A stretch of DNA of 64,000 bases from contig CAWKPE010000032.1 in NCBI GenBank assembly GCA_963851385.1, positions 62,001-126,000 on the forward strand. The letters run 5' to 3'. Each line of letters opens with the position of its first letter. Position 1 is the first letter of the stretch. The DNA is from CAWEFA01 sp963851385 (lineage in GTDB: Bacteria > Bacteroidota > Bacteroidia > Bacteroidales > DTGW01). Below are positions 35,023-44,744 of this stretch, piece by piece. The position numbers were made by a program, and so were the translations under genes. The notes beneath the pieces were generated by a model. The model was not told the DNA's origin. It searched no databases and saw only the letters and a program-made list of their open reading frames with translations.

Positions 35023-35540
35023 AGTTGTTTATTTTTTAATTGACTTTTAATTATAATTTCAGCTAAATCTCTGAAAGCTCCATAACCACCTCTGTTTTTT
35101 ACTACTATGTTAGCTGTATTTATGACTGACGGCATTGCATCGACCGGACATGCTGACAGGCCGGCACATTTCATTATTTCCAGATCATTGCTATCATCAC
35201 CGATATAGGCTACTTCATTTGCTGAAAGATTTTTTTGTTCCAGAATTTCTACAAATTTTGTGAGTTTGTCGCTTACTCCAGGGTAATATTCCTTTATTCC
35301 CAATTTTGCTATCCTTCGCAGCACAATTTCAGAATTCTCACCGGTAATAATGCCTGTTTCTATTTTTATCAATGTTCTTAATCGTTCCACGCCCATTCCA
35401 TCACGTATTGAAAATCTTTTCATTACTTCTCCATTATTGGAATAGTATACTCCTCCATCAGTCAATACTCCATCACAATCGGTCAATAAAAGTTTAATTT
35501 TTCTGGCCTTATTCAATATTTTTTTTGAAATTCTTTCCAT
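35019..35540 (-). CDS. KdsC-like HAD phosphatase
   Basis: A 173-residue class C0 HAD phosphatase. Motif I is LLTDCDGVLTDGGVYYSNNG, motif II ITGENSE, and motif III is in AYIGDDSNDLEIM. Size and motifs match KdsC, which removes the 8-phosphate of Kdo-8-phosphate, and the phosphatase halves of CMP-sugar synthetases. Here it probably dephosphorylates the product of the NeuB-like enzyme, whose gene overlaps by four bases. Confidence 0.88.
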   Translation of the reverse strand: MERISKKILNKARKIKLLLTDCDGVLTDGGVYYSNNGEVMKRFSIRDGMGVERLRTLIKIETGIITGENSEIVLRRIAKLGIKEYYPGVSDKLTKFVEILEQKNLSANEVAYIGDDSNDLEIMKCAGLSACPVDAMPSVINTANIVVKNRGGYGAFRDLAEIIIKSQLKNKQL

Positions 35541-35633
35541 TTTTTCCTTGTTACTTTTTAATTTTCTAAATGAATAACACTATAGTCCATTCTGTCTTTT
35601 CAAATTTCATGAAGCAAAAAAATAACCTTCTTC

Positions 35634-36440
35634 TTACCAACATGTCCATCCTCCGTCTACAATAAGATTTGAACCTGTCATGTAAGATGATGCTTCACTC
35701 GCCAGGAAGATAATAGCTCCTTTATAGTCATGAGGACTTGCCATTCTTCCTAACGGTGTTCGTTTGGAATAATTCTCAATAAAGTAATCACTCTGTGTAT
35801 TTTTGACACCACCTGGTGTAAGAGTATTTACCCGAACACCGGTATTTCCCCAATAAGAAGCTAAAAATTTGGTAAGCATAATAACGCCAGCTTTTGTAAC
35901 AGAATATGCAGGTGGTTTGTAAAAGGATTGGTGACCTTCTGAATCTTTATAAATGGATTGATCCGGGGCTGTAATTCCGTATGTTGAGGAAATATTAATT
36001 ATGCTGCCGTTCCCCTGTTTTACCATTTGTGCACCAATAACCTGAGAACAAAGGAATACACCGGTTAAATTTACGTCAAGAGACTTTTGCCATAAATCGA
36101 GAGGGTAATTTTCAAATTTTGATTCACCTGAGGTTGCTTTAGGATCTTCAAACATATCGTTTACAGCAGCATTGTTTATTAATATGTCAATTTTTTGAGA
36201 TTTTTCCAGTACCATATTTGCCATTTCTATTACTGATTCCTTTTTAGTTACATCAAGATAAATTCCAAAAGAATTTTCAAGATATTGCCGGGCAAAATCT
36301 GAACAGTGTTGTTCATTTGTATCTGCAACAATTACTGAAGCACCGGCCTCGCAAAGGGCCAGGCAATGATTTCTTCCAATCAGGCCTAGTGCACCTGTTA
36401 CAATTGCAACTTTTCCTTTTAAAGAAAATAGATCATACAT
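35634..36440 (-). CDS. Short-chain dehydrogenase/reductase of the sugar operon
   Basis: A 268-residue SDR with the cofactor loop VTGALGLIGRNH (TGxxxGxG), LINNAAVND, the catalytic Ser in IINISSTYG, Tyr-x-x-x-Lys in YSVTKAGV and the usual end SYMTGSNLIVDGGW. It likely oxidises or reduces a hydroxyl of the sugar intermediate, perhaps producing the carbonyl used by the aminotransferase gene four bases upstream. Substrate unknown. Confidence 0.9.
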   Translation of the reverse strand: MYDLFSLKGKVAIVTGALGLIGRNHCLALCEAGASVIVADTNEQHCSDFARQYLENSFGIYLDVTKKESVIEMANMVLEKSQKIDILINNAAVNDMFEDPKATSGESKFENYPLDLWQKSLDVNLTGVFLCSQVIGAQMVKQGNGSIINISSTYGITAPDQSIYKDSEGHQSFYKPPAYSVTKAGVIMLTKFLASYWGNTGVRVNTLTPGGVKNTQSDYFIENYSKRTPLGRMASPHDYKGAIIFLASEASSYMTGSNLIVDGGWTCW

Positions 36441-36444
36441 ATTA

Positions 36445-37782
36445 TTATCTGACTAAAAGTGGTTTGGTATTAAAATCCGATGTTTTTCTGAATGTTGGCT
36501 GAATTGGGATACCATTAATTTGCTTTATAACAGAATTTTTTTCGACAAATTCTTTTAACATAGACAACACATGCCGATAAGCAGCTAACGTATAGTCCAC
36601 ATCTCTGTTCGAATGAGAATAACTCATATTATGAGTTCCTGACCAAAGGATACCACGTTTGATAAATTCCTGCTGAACAAATGATTTTAGAATTAAAGGA
36701 TCGCCGGCTTTTTCATCAAATGTTATCATAGATCTGAAGCTATAACCAACGGCCCTGGTATAATCCATACCAAGTTCTTTAACAATATTATTATACCCGT
36801 TTTTAAGTTTGGCTCCCAGGTTTGACAAGTATTGGATTACCTTTCTATTTTTCATTTCATTTATTGTAGCCTTAACGGCCGCGAGTGACAACGCTTCACC
36901 GCCAAACGTTGTGTAAAAGAAGACATCGTCCTGTAATACTTTCATGATTTCTTTTTTGCCGGTAAGGATAGAAATCGGCATTCCATTGGCCACTGCTTTT
37001 GAGAAAGTTGCCAAATCGGCCTTAATGTTAAAATATTCCTGTGCTCCACCCATTGCCATTCGAAAACCTGTCCACATTTCATCAAAAATTAATATAATAC
37101 CTTTTTGCCTGCATAATTCTGCTACCTGATGCAAAAAATTATTCTTTGGGGCTACAAAAACTACGGGTTCCAAAATAACAGCTGCAATATCATCATCAAT
37201 TGAATTCACCAAAGAATCTATATCGTTATAGTCAAATGTATAGGTAAGGTCTTTGATAGCTTGTGGGACTCCTGAATTTCGGCTTATAGTGCTGACATAC
37301 CAGTCGTGCCAGCCGTGATAACCACAACATAGTACTTTGTTTTTGCCTGTATATGCACGCGCAATGCGAACAGCGGCACTTGTTACATCTGCACCCGATT
37401 TGCTATATCGAACAGATTCTGCATTAGGAATTATCTCTCTTAGTAGTTCAGCAACTTCTACCTCTAAAGGATGCATCAGTGAAAATGTTATTCCGTTTTC
37501 CATCTGATTTTTAATTGCTTTATCAACTGCAGGATAAGCATAACCCAGAGATATAGGACCAATGCCCATATTATAATCAATATACTCATTCCCATCCGCA
37601 TCCCAAACATGAGAACCTTTGCCTTTAACAAGGTATTTTGGAGCAATTCCATTAACGAATTGTGAAGGGCTCTTGGCTAAAGTTTGCGAATATGACGGAA
37701 TCAAACCTGTAGCCCTGTCATATAAATCATTCGACCTGTCTATAATAGGGAAATCTCGATTAAAAGATACTCTGTTTGGCAT
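36445..37782 (-). CDS. Class III aminotransferase (glutamate-1-semialdehyde-mutase-like)
   Basis: A 445-residue PLP enzyme. Motifs are HVWDADGNEYIDYNMGIG, YSKSGADVTSAAVRIARAYT, CCGYHGWHDWY, LIFDEMWTGFR (ring Asp present) and the Schiff-base Lys in ATFSKAVANG. It resembles HemL and other glutamate-1-semialdehyde-type enzymes found in sugar clusters, where they place an amino group on an aldehyde or ketone. No haem genes adjoin, so a sugar role is more likely. It overlaps the transketolase gene by 23 bases. Confidence 0.88.
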   Translation of the reverse strand: MPNRVSFNRDFPIIDRSNDLYDRATGLIPSYSQTLAKSPSQFVNGIAPKYLVKGKGSHVWDADGNEYIDYNMGIGPISLGYAYPAVDKAIKNQMENGITFSLMHPLEVEVAELLREIIPNAESVRYSKSGADVTSAAVRIARAYTGKNKVLCCGYHGWHDWYVSTISRNSGVPQAIKDLTYTFDYNDIDSLVNSIDDDIAAVILEPVVFVAPKNNFLHQVAELCRQKGIILIFDEMWTGFRMAMGGAQEYFNIKADLATFSKAVANGMPISILTGKKEIMKVLQDDVFFYTTFGGEALSLAAVKATINEMKNRKVIQYLSNLGAKLKNGYNNIVKELGMDYTRAVGYSFRSMITFDEKAGDPLILKSFVQQEFIKRGILWSGTHNMSYSHSNRDVDYTLAAYRHVLSMLKEFVEKNSVIKQINGIPIQPTFRKTSDFNTKPLLVR

Positions 37783-39760
37783 AACTAATTATTTTTATTC
37801 GTTTTGCTAATGATTCACCGTCCAATCCATGAAATTTCAGGGCTTCAATTGGAGTTCCGCAAGCGGGAAAGCCTTCTACAGAAAAAATCTTAAAATGCTT
37901 TGAATACATAATATTAAATTTTGTCATCTGTTGCAAAAGGAATTCACCTAAACCTCCAGCCTGTGCGTGATCTTCAAGAATAAAAATCCTGTCAATTCCG
38001 GATATTAATTTCTCTAGCCACTGGCGATCAATTCTGTTTAGCCAAGGCATATTTACAACCTTTAAATTAAAATTGACTGCGGCCAGGATTTCCGAAGCAT
38101 ATAAAGCTTCATGCAACATTACCGGGCCATAAGAAAAAATTATGGCATCGCTTCCTTCTTTAAGAATGACACCTTTTCCGTGGCTTAGTTTATAATCTTC
38201 AGGAGTCTTTATATATCTTGGTGAAGGACCAATGTTCATTCGTATTGCGCAATTTACTCCAGCCTTATTGATACAATAATCCAAAATCATTTCTGTTTCC
38301 ACTGAATTACATGGCTGAATAATTTCCATGTTTGGTAAGGCTCTTAATAATGATATATCTCGTATGCTTTGATGTGATTTTCCGGGACCAGCAGGTATTA
38401 ACCCGGCATAATGAAAAGCATAAATGATTTTATTTAGTTCTGTGCAATTATTATAAATTTGCTCGTTAGCCCTTGATGCAAGGAAACTTGCAAATGAATT
38501 TACAATTGGTAAAAAACCTATTTTTGCTAATCCTCCTGCCATAGAAACCATATCCTGTTCTGCAATTCCATTTTCAATAAACCGTTCAGGAAATACGTTT
38601 TCAAAGTAACGCAACCTGCAATCCGAAGATAAATCTGCATCCAATACCAGAAGTTTAGGATGTTGTTTACCTTCTTTTAATACTGCTTTTCCGTAAGCTT
38701 CAACAATGTATTCGGAATTTTTTTCAACATTAATATTGACCGGTGCAGCCTGACTAATAGGTTCCCCTAATGAATTAAGAGATACTGAAGCAATGGCATT
38801 TTTCCTGATCATTTCAATTTTCATTAATGAAACAGCATCATATCCTGATTTTTCTAAAGTTTCATTTATACGGTCTGTTATTTCTTTGTGAGCTTTATGG
38901 AAGGATTCATCATCAGGTGCTCCGGCATGCCATGGATAAAGGCCGTTTCCAATTTTTAATGCATTCGGGTGTTCCATAAATGAAACTCCTTTTCCTTTGA
39001 TGGTATCTGAAATAATGAATTTGGGTTTGTCAGTTATATTTTTTATTTTCCGAAATGTCATTTCAATTTCTTTAAAATTGTGCCCATCCATCCTTGAAAC
39101 ATGCCAACCGAAAGTTTTCAGTTTATCAGGCAATATTCCAAGCGAAATAATTTCCTCAACTGGTTTGTCAGATTGAACTTTATTATGATCCATGATGACG
39201 GTTATATTATTGACCTTTTGCTGAACACACGATTGAAGAGCTTCAAAATTCTGTCCTTCCTGGAATTCACCGTCCCCGGTCATCACATAAATATGCCCGT
39301 TAAGATTTAATTTGTGTTTGGCCCAGGCCATTCCTCTGCCTTTTGATATACCCATTCCCAGGGAACCTGAATTGGCTTCAATTCCATTAATTCGTACATC
39401 GGGATGACCATCCAGCCCACCCAATCTTCGTAAATTCATGATTTGCTCTACAGTAAGGATACCAAGAGAAAAAAGGACAGAGTACAGACCTGGCACATCA
39501 TGTCCTTTTGAAGAAAAAAATATATCACGATTTGGACTTTCTATACCTTCAGTAATAACATTCATTTGTTGATAATAAAGCCAAACCATAATTTCCATAG
39601 AACTGAAACTTGAACCAAGGTGACCCGATCCTGCATTTTTGACGCTCACTAGTGTGTTAACTCTGCACATATCGGCTATCAGTTGAAGTTCTGTATAGTT
39701 ATCAAAGTTTAAGCTTCTGATTCTGTTGAATTCACTCAAAGGAACTAATTCTAGTACCAT
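37760..39760 (-). CDS. Full-length transketolase-like enzyme in a sugar operon
   Basis: A 666-residue protein with both transketolase parts. The N-terminal half binds thiamine diphosphate (GHLGSSFSSMEIMVWLY, GDGEFQEGQNFEALQS, IMDHNKVQSD) and the C-terminal half has the pyrimidine-domain motif ENGIAEQDMVSMAGGLA and a transketolase C-domain (IFSYGPVMLHEALYASEIL, FILEDHAQAGGLGE). Its place between an aminotransferase and a cytidylyltransferase gene suggests two-carbon transfer during synthesis of a special sugar rather than the pentose phosphate pathway. It overlaps the cytidylyltransferase gene by 29 bases. Confidence 0.9.
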   Translation of the reverse strand: MVLELVPLSEFNRIRSLNFDNYTELQLIADMCRVNTLVSVKNAGSGHLGSSFSSMEIMVWLYYQQMNVITEGIESPNRDIFFSSKGHDVPGLYSVLFSLGILTVEQIMNLRRLGGLDGHPDVRINGIEANSGSLGMGISKGRGMAWAKHKLNLNGHIYVMTGDGEFQEGQNFEALQSCVQQKVNNITVIMDHNKVQSDKPVEEIISLGILPDKLKTFGWHVSRMDGHNFKEIEMTFRKIKNITDKPKFIISDTIKGKGVSFMEHPNALKIGNGLYPWHAGAPDDESFHKAHKEITDRINETLEKSGYDAVSLMKIEMIRKNAIASVSLNSLGEPISQAAPVNINVEKNSEYIVEAYGKAVLKEGKQHPKLLVLDADLSSDCRLRYFENVFPERFIENGIAEQDMVSMAGGLAKIGFLPIVNSFASFLASRANEQIYNNCTELNKIIYAFHYAGLIPAGPGKSHQSIRDISLLRALPNMEIIQPCNSVETEMILDYCINKAGVNCAIRMNIGPSPRYIKTPEDYKLSHGKGVILKEGSDAIIFSYGPVMLHEALYASEILAAVNFNLKVVNMPWLNRIDRQWLEKLISGIDRIFILEDHAQAGGLGEFLLQQMTKFNIMYSKHFKIFSVEGFPACGTPIEALKFHGLDGESLAKRIKIISYAKQSIF

Positions 39761-40559
39761 TTTCTGCTAATTTTAATTTATAATCATTAATGGTTTTTAA
39801 TTTGTCTAAATGATTTAAATACCAATATTCACCTGCATACTTGCTGTTTATTTGTTTTAACCCGGGTTTTTTTTCAATTAAATTAAGTATGTTATAGAGT
39901 CCGAATGAAGAGTTATTTGGATATAATTCATCATATACATTTTTAATAAACTGGTAATCCTCTTTATAATCTATAGTCCAACGGAATGTTGTAGAAAAAT
40001 CGAGACCTGTTTCCCATACTACATTTTTAATACTAAATCTTTTTGGATTTTCCCAAATAAAAGGGGTTGTGTGTTCGCATTCATAATCGGCTTTGGCTTC
40101 GTTCCAGGCAATTGCAAGAGTTTCAAACGACATAATTTCCACGTCATTTCCATCTGGATAAGTGGCCGGGTGCAAATTACTGACATAATCATATTTGGGA
40201 TAGTGATCAATGTAACATCCTATAGTTTGATCAATAATAAAAGGATCTATTAAAGGACAATCTGAAGGTATTTTTACAATAGCATCAGCGTTATATTTTA
40301 GCGACATTTGATAATGTCTGTCCAGTAAATCATTAAAACTGCCACGAAAACATTCTATCCCATTATTCTTACATAAAATTTCAATGATGTCGTCAGACAT
40401 TTCCCAGGATGTTACAACAACTATAGTTCCTGCTGATTTTGCAAGTTGTATCCGTTCTATCATCCGTAATAATAATGGTTTGCCGCATAACGGTAACAAC
40501 ACTTTATTAGGTAATCGTGTTGATGAAGTTCTGGCCTGTACAGCAGTTACAATATTCAT
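39732..40559 (-). CDS. SpsF/NeuA-like cytidylyltransferase
   Basis: A 275-residue nucleotidyltransferase. The N-terminal signature AVQARTSSTRLPNKVLLPLC is that of CMP-sugar synthetases of the SpsF type; then KIPSDCPLIDP (Asp for metal), ATYPDGNDVEIMSF and FRWTIDYKEDY. It probably couples CMP to the keto-acid sugar made by the operon. It lies 14 bases after the glycosyltransferase gene. Confidence 0.87.
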   Translation of the reverse strand: MNIVTAVQARTSSTRLPNKVLLPLCGKPLLLRMIERIQLAKSAGTIVVVTSWEMSDDIIEILCKNNGIECFRGSFNDLLDRHYQMSLKYNADAIVKIPSDCPLIDPFIIDQTIGCYIDHYPKYDYVSNLHPATYPDGNDVEIMSFETLAIAWNEAKADYECEHTTPFIWENPKRFSIKNVVWETGLDFSTTFRWTIDYKEDYQFIKNVYDELYPNNSSFGLYNILNLIEKKPGLKQINSKYAGEYWYLNHLDKLKTINDYKLKLAENGTRISSFE

Positions 40560-40573
40560 GTCTAGAATATTTT

Positions 40574-41596
40574 TCAGTTTAAAGCTAAGTTAGAAACTGG
40601 TAAAAATCTTTTATCAAAATCTTTAGGATATTTTTTTTCATCATTTAACAGGTATTGCCTGGTAATTCTGGCTATTTCCTGCGCAGATGAACCTCCGTTC
40701 TGGATAGGTACAAGTTTTTTAAGAAACTTAAGGTCAAAATCGGAATGCACTTCTTTATCTAAAGCCATACCGATGAAAACAACCGATGAATACATTGTTA
40801 CCAATACATCGCAATTTGCAATCAAATGGTTTATGTTTTCATTTGTATATATGACAGTGCCCGGGGCATATTTATTTATTTCTTTGGTTGCCCTGTCCCA
40901 GTTCTCATTGGGGTGAAGTTTAAAAATCACTTGCCTTCCGTTGGCTATTTTGAATACTTTCTGAATGAATTTTTTTCGATTTTCAAAATTCAAAGTTTCA
41001 CGTCTATCTGATGTTGCAGCCAATACATAATTCTTATGAGGTAAATCGTTGACAAGAAACTGTTCAACATTATCAAAATTGGGTATGCCGGTGACCCTTA
41101 TTTTGAATGGATTTACTCCTTTTGAGATAAAAAGATTTTTGTAACCTTCTGATGCTACAAAAAACAGGTTAAATGCATTCGAGATACCAGTTGCAGAAGT
41201 ACCAGCCATCCATCTTGGTAATCTCAAGTTCCTTACAAGATGGTAAGCAAGGTTTTCAGGATCTGTCATTCCTTCCTGTATCAAAACCACTTTCTTATTT
41301 TTTATATTTTTGGGAATTGTCAAATCCTGGCAGGTAAATATCAAATCATAATTATGATTTTCACCCTTATAATCAATAACCAAGTTATGTTTGTTAAAAT
41401 AATTCAAGGTTTGTTCTCTAAATCTTCCGGCCAAAATTGTGAAATCAACCAAACCTTTTCTTGCTGCAAAATCAACTATGCCATCTGCATAGTAAGGTGT
41501 AAAGAAGCATTCGCAATCGTCAAAATACCTTGATATCTGATGCATCATGGTAGTTTGATTTAACGACCCGCCTATAAAAAGTATCTTATTATTCAT
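40574..41596 (-). CDS. GT-B-like glycosyl- or glycerophosphotransferase
   Basis: A 340-residue cytoplasmic protein from the ATG at 41596 (MNNKILFIGGSLNQTTMMHQ); a TTG 21 bases upstream is less likely. The C-terminal half shows VIFKLHPNENWDRA and CDVLVTMYSSVVFIGMALDK, the pattern of CDP-glycerol glycerophosphotransferase and capsule-type GT-B enzymes, including the KLHP motif. As first gene of the operon it could transfer the CMP-activated product. Donor and acceptor are unknown and the assignment is by fold only. Confidence 0.7.
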   Translation of the reverse strand: MNNKILFIGGSLNQTTMMHQISRYFDDCECFFTPYYADGIVDFAARKGLVDFTILAGRFREQTLNYFNKHNLVIDYKGENHNYDLIFTCQDLTIPKNIKNKKVVLIQEGMTDPENLAYHLVRNLRLPRWMAGTSATGISNAFNLFFVASEGYKNLFISKGVNPFKIRVTGIPNFDNVEQFLVNDLPHKNYVLAATSDRRETLNFENRKKFIQKVFKIANGRQVIFKLHPNENWDRATKEINKYAPGTVIYTNENINHLIANCDVLVTMYSSVVFIGMALDKEVHSDFDLKFLKKLVPIQNGGSSAQEIARITRQYLLNDEKKYPKDFDKRFLPVSNLALN

Positions 41597-41610
41597 ATAA
41601 CATTTACTAA

Positions 41611-41750
41611 TTATCAACCAATATCGTTTAGTTAAGCAGTTTTATATCATTGGTCATACTTCGACAAGCTCAGTATGACCTCATTTTATTGTCACCCTGA
41701 GCTTGTCGAAGGGTGTTTCGTTTCTTAATTAAACGACATTGAATTATCAA
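41611..41750. repeat. Nested inverted-repeat element, copy 2 (repeat type B)
   Basis: Outer arms ATCGTTTAGTTAAG and TTAATTAAACGACATTG enclose an inner stem CTTCGACAAGCTCAG (from 41659) and CTGAGCTTGTCGAAG (to 41711). The layout equals 14964-15100 though inner bases differ in matched pairs, which suggests selection for the hairpin or separate members of one family. It lies just upstream of the seven-gene sugar operon and fills most of the gap to the LysE gene. Confidence 0.87.
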
Positions 41751-41912
41751 TTGCCAAAAATATGTTTATACCTTTTCTTTAATGTTTAACGTTTAATAAG
41801 TTTTTGTTAATTATTTATTAAGTAAGTGTAAAGTCGGAATGAAATGTGGTTTCGAAAAATGATTAGAGGAATAACTGAAGTACTGAAAAAACAATAATAC
41901 TACTACAGAAAA

Positions 41913-42530
41913 TCATTTAAATATTTTACAAATAAAAAAAATGCCAATCGCGATGAATACAATACCTATTCCTTTATTGAAAATAGAAATAGTATTATTA
42001 TTTAGTAATTTCTTAATGAAGCCTGATAACCGACATTTGATAAGATCAGAGGAAAATCCGGTTAAAATCAGTCCCAAAAAGAAAATGAAAAATCCATTAC
42101 TATGCATACCGTAATTACTTACTGCAAAACTCATAATACCAATCCAGAAAATCAAAACAAAAGGGTTGGCAATATTTAACAGAAAACCTTTGGCTAAAAC
42201 AGCAACCAGTCTATTTTGAATGCCAGATGAATTTTCATTAATGCCAATATTTACTGATGATTTTTGAAATAGTGAAAATGTACCTGCACTTATCATTATT
42301 GTTCCTGCAATAATAACCATTATAATACTGTTTTCTTTAATTAATATTTTGGACAATCCAAAATAGCATGTACTTATAAGTACCAAATCGCTCATTAATA
42401 TTCCTATTGCCAGAATGAATCCGGCTTTTATACCTTTTAGAATACTGGTCTGTAAAAGAGCAAGACAAGCAGGCCCAATTGAAACTGTAATTGTTAATCC
42501 GATTAATATTCCCTGAAAAAATGCTTGCAT
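41913..42530 (-). CDS. LysE/RhtB-family exporter
   Basis: A 205-residue inner-membrane protein with about six hydrophobic segments. The start FFQGILIGLTITVSIGPACL is the typical LysE opening (G-hydrophobic-GP), followed by ILKGIKAGFILAIGILMSDL and NIANPFVLIFWIGIM. Family members export amino acids or small metabolites. No neighbour points to a substrate. Confidence 0.88.
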   Translation of the reverse strand: MQAFFQGILIGLTITVSIGPACLALLQTSILKGIKAGFILAIGILMSDLVLISTCYFGLSKILIKENSIIMVIIAGTIMISAGTFSLFQKSSVNIGINENSSGIQNRLVAVLAKGFLLNIANPFVLIFWIGIMSFAVSNYGMHSNGFFIFFLGLILTGFSSDLIKCRLSGFIKKLLNNNTISIFNKGIGIVFIAIGIFFICKIFK

Positions 42531-42692
42531 AGCTAAAATATTATGCCTGCAAAACTAAATTAAGGTTTATATTATTAGGGCATACGTATTTTAAGAAATT
42601 ATTAAATTATTTGTCCTAAAGCTTAACATTTTCGGCACATTCATTTAATCAAATCTTTATTTTCAGTTAACATTTTGATAATCTTAGTGATA

Positions 42693-42700
42693 TATTTTTG
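42693..42700 (+). promoter_or_regulatory. Candidate -7 element (TAnnTTTG type) for the sphingomyelinase-like gene
   Basis: TATTTTTG fits the consensus and lies 17 bases before the ATG at 42718; a TTTG occurs 15 bases upstream of it (42674-42677), closer than the usual 17-23. The leader would be very short. Confidence 0.38.
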
Positions 42701-42717
42701 TCATCAATAAATTATAA

Positions 42718-43653
42718 ATGATAATGAAAATCTTTAAGTATCAAAAATTTGTAATTATTCTTTTTTTCTTGTTAATAAATTCGTTAAACATGGAATCGAA
42801 AAAGACAGGTAACATTGAGAATGCAGAAAATGAGTTAAAGATATTGACATGGAATATATACATGCTTCCACATTGCAATTTGTTTCATGGAAATTGTAAA
42901 AGGGCAAGGATTATAGCAGAAAAACTTTTAAATTCAGATTATAATATAATTGTACTTGAAGAAGCTTTTGATTACCGGGCACGAAATATTATTAGAGATA
43001 AATTAAAAGATAAATATCCCTATATTTATGGTCCTGCAAATTATTCCTTCTTTTCCCTCAGGACTAACAGTGGGATTTGGATTCTCAGCTGTATACCTCT
43101 AAACAAAATAAAAGAGATAGAATATAAAAGCAGATTCGGAATTGATGCTTTAGCAAAAAAAGGTGCAGTTATGTTTGAAGGGAATTGGAATGGCAATGAA
43201 TTTCAATTGATTGGAACTCATCTGCAGGCAGACAGTCCTGATTCGATAAGACGTAAACAATGTAAGGAAATAGCTGTTTCATTATTACATCAATATGCAA
43301 AACCAAATGTTATGCAAATAGTATGCGGTGACTTTAATATTGACAAGGACGATACAACCAATTATAATTATATGTTGAAAGTTTTGCAAGTAGAAAATGG
43401 AAAGCTCGATGGTGAAATAAATACTTCTTTTGACGAAATTAATAATACCCTTGCAAAAAAAGAGAATGGGCGAAAATACCTGATTGATTATGTTTTGATA
43501 AATAATAGCCAATTGATAGAATTTATAAAGAGGAAAATATCAATATTCAGGCAATATATAGGAAATAAATGTATTGAACTCTCAGATCATTATGCAATTG
43601 AAGCAACAGTCCGTTTTGTGCCAGTCGTAAGATATTCTGCTTCGCTACAATAA
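42718..43653 (+). CDS. Secreted sphingomyelinase-like endonuclease/exonuclease/phosphatase
   Basis: A 311-residue exported protein of the metal-dependent EEP superfamily, closest in pattern to neutral sphingomyelinase and phospholipase-C-like enzymes. Visible are an N-terminal hydrophobic segment (about 9-20), the metal-site stretch LTWNIYMLP, a Glu in VLEEAFD, NSGIWILS, the His in GTHLQADSP, the Asp-Asn pair in CGDFNIDKDD and the final Asp-His in LSDHYAIEA. It would split phosphodiester bonds outside the cytoplasm, releasing phosphate-containing head groups, in keeping with the Pho theme. The next gene also encodes a secreted phosphoesterase. Confidence 0.85.
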   Translation: MIMKIFKYQKFVIILFFLLINSLNMESKKTGNIENAENELKILTWNIYMLPHCNLFHGNCKRARIIAEKLLNSDYNIIVLEEAFDYRARNIIRDKLKDKYPYIYGPANYSFFSLRTNSGIWILSCIPLNKIKEIEYKSRFGIDALAKKGAVMFEGNWNGNEFQLIGTHLQADSPDSIRRKQCKEIAVSLLHQYAKPNVMQIVCGDFNIDKDDTTNYNYMLKVLQVENGKLDGEINTSFDEINNTLAKKENGRKYLIDYVLINNSQLIEFIKRKISIFRQYIGNKCIELSDHYAIEATVRFVPVVRYSASLQ

Positions 43654-43709
43654 AATATTACTTTTTTATACCGATCTTTAGCTTGTATTAATACAAAAAA
43701 TTAGACATA

Positions 43710-44744
43710 ATGAAAAGAATATTTTTATTAATTTATTTAATCCCTATAAGTGTCATTATTAATGCACAAAGTCATCAGCTTAAAATTTGTGTAGCTTCTG
43801 ATTTGCATTATTTTGAACCAACACTTCTTATTCATGACGGTACGGCATTTCAGAGTTATCTTTCAAACGATCGCAAACTCATTAAAGAAAGCGATGCAAT
43901 AACTAAATCATTAATTAAATCTCTAATCAGTGAGAATCCTGATATTATTTTAATTCCAGGGGATTTGACTAAAGATGGTGAGAAGTTATGTCATCAAAAA
44001 TTGGCTTGTTTTCTTGATTCAATTCAGATGAATGGAAAGACTAAAGTATTCGTAGTTCCCGGAAATCATGATGTGAAAAACGGAGTTGCATCTGCTTTTG
44101 ACAATGATAAAACAATTCCTGTAGAAAATATCAGCAGGGAAGATTTTAGGAAAATCTATAACAAATTTGGTTACGGAGAGGCTATCTTCAGTGATACTGC
44201 ATCGTTATCCTATGTAGCTGAACCCATAAAAGGTTTGTGGATTCTGGGGATGGATGCCTGTCAATATGATATAAATAAGCCCGGACATTATCCTATAACC
44301 GGAGGAATTTTCAAACCTCAAACTTATAAATGGATAATGGAAATTCTTGAAAAAGCCAAAATAGAACATAAGTCTGTGATAGCATTTATGCATCATGGAA
44401 TAATCGAACATTTCATATTGGAAAATACTGAATTTCCTGAATACCTGGTAAAAGGTTACGATACAATATCTGCTCATTGGGCAGACATAGGATTAAAAGT
44501 CGTTTTTACAGGTCATTTTCATGCAAATGATATCAGCAGAATTAATACAGATAAAGGTAATTTTTTATATAATGTCGAAACAGGATCAACAATTACTTAT
44601 CCATGTCCTTACAGAATAGTATATTTGAAAGATTCTGTGATGGAAATTCGAACAAAGCATATCACAACAATTAACTTTGATACGCATGGCAAATCATTTC
44701 CGGAATATGCAGAAGAATCTCTTGGAAAAAGTTTTAACTGGTAG
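43710..44744 (+). CDS. Secreted calcineurin-like metallophosphoesterase, C-terminus lost
   Basis: A 344-residue exported phosphoesterase with a signal peptide (about 1-19, ending INAQ). All metal motifs are present: ASDLHYF (DxH), IPGDLTKDGE (GDxxxxG), VVPGNHDV (GNHD), AFMHHGI and TGHFHAND (GHxH). The catalytic domain looks whole, but the frame stops with TAG at 44742 and further coding sequence of the same family follows, first in this frame and then shifted. The protein may be active without its C-terminal helical part. It lies 57 bases after the sphingomyelinase-like gene. Confidence 0.85.
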   Translation: MKRIFLLIYLIPISVIINAQSHQLKICVASDLHYFEPTLLIHDGTAFQSYLSNDRKLIKESDAITKSLIKSLISENPDIILIPGDLTKDGEKLCHQKLACFLDSIQMNGKTKVFVVPGNHDVKNGVASAFDNDKTIPVENISREDFRKIYNKFGYGEAIFSDTASLSYVAEPIKGLWILGMDACQYDINKPGHYPITGGIFKPQTYKWIMEILEKAKIEHKSVIAFMHHGIIEHFILENTEFPEYLVKGYDTISAHWADIGLKVVFTGHFHANDISRINTDKGNFLYNVETGSTITYPCPYRIVYLKDSVMEIRTKHITTINFDTHGKSFPEYAEESLGKSFNW

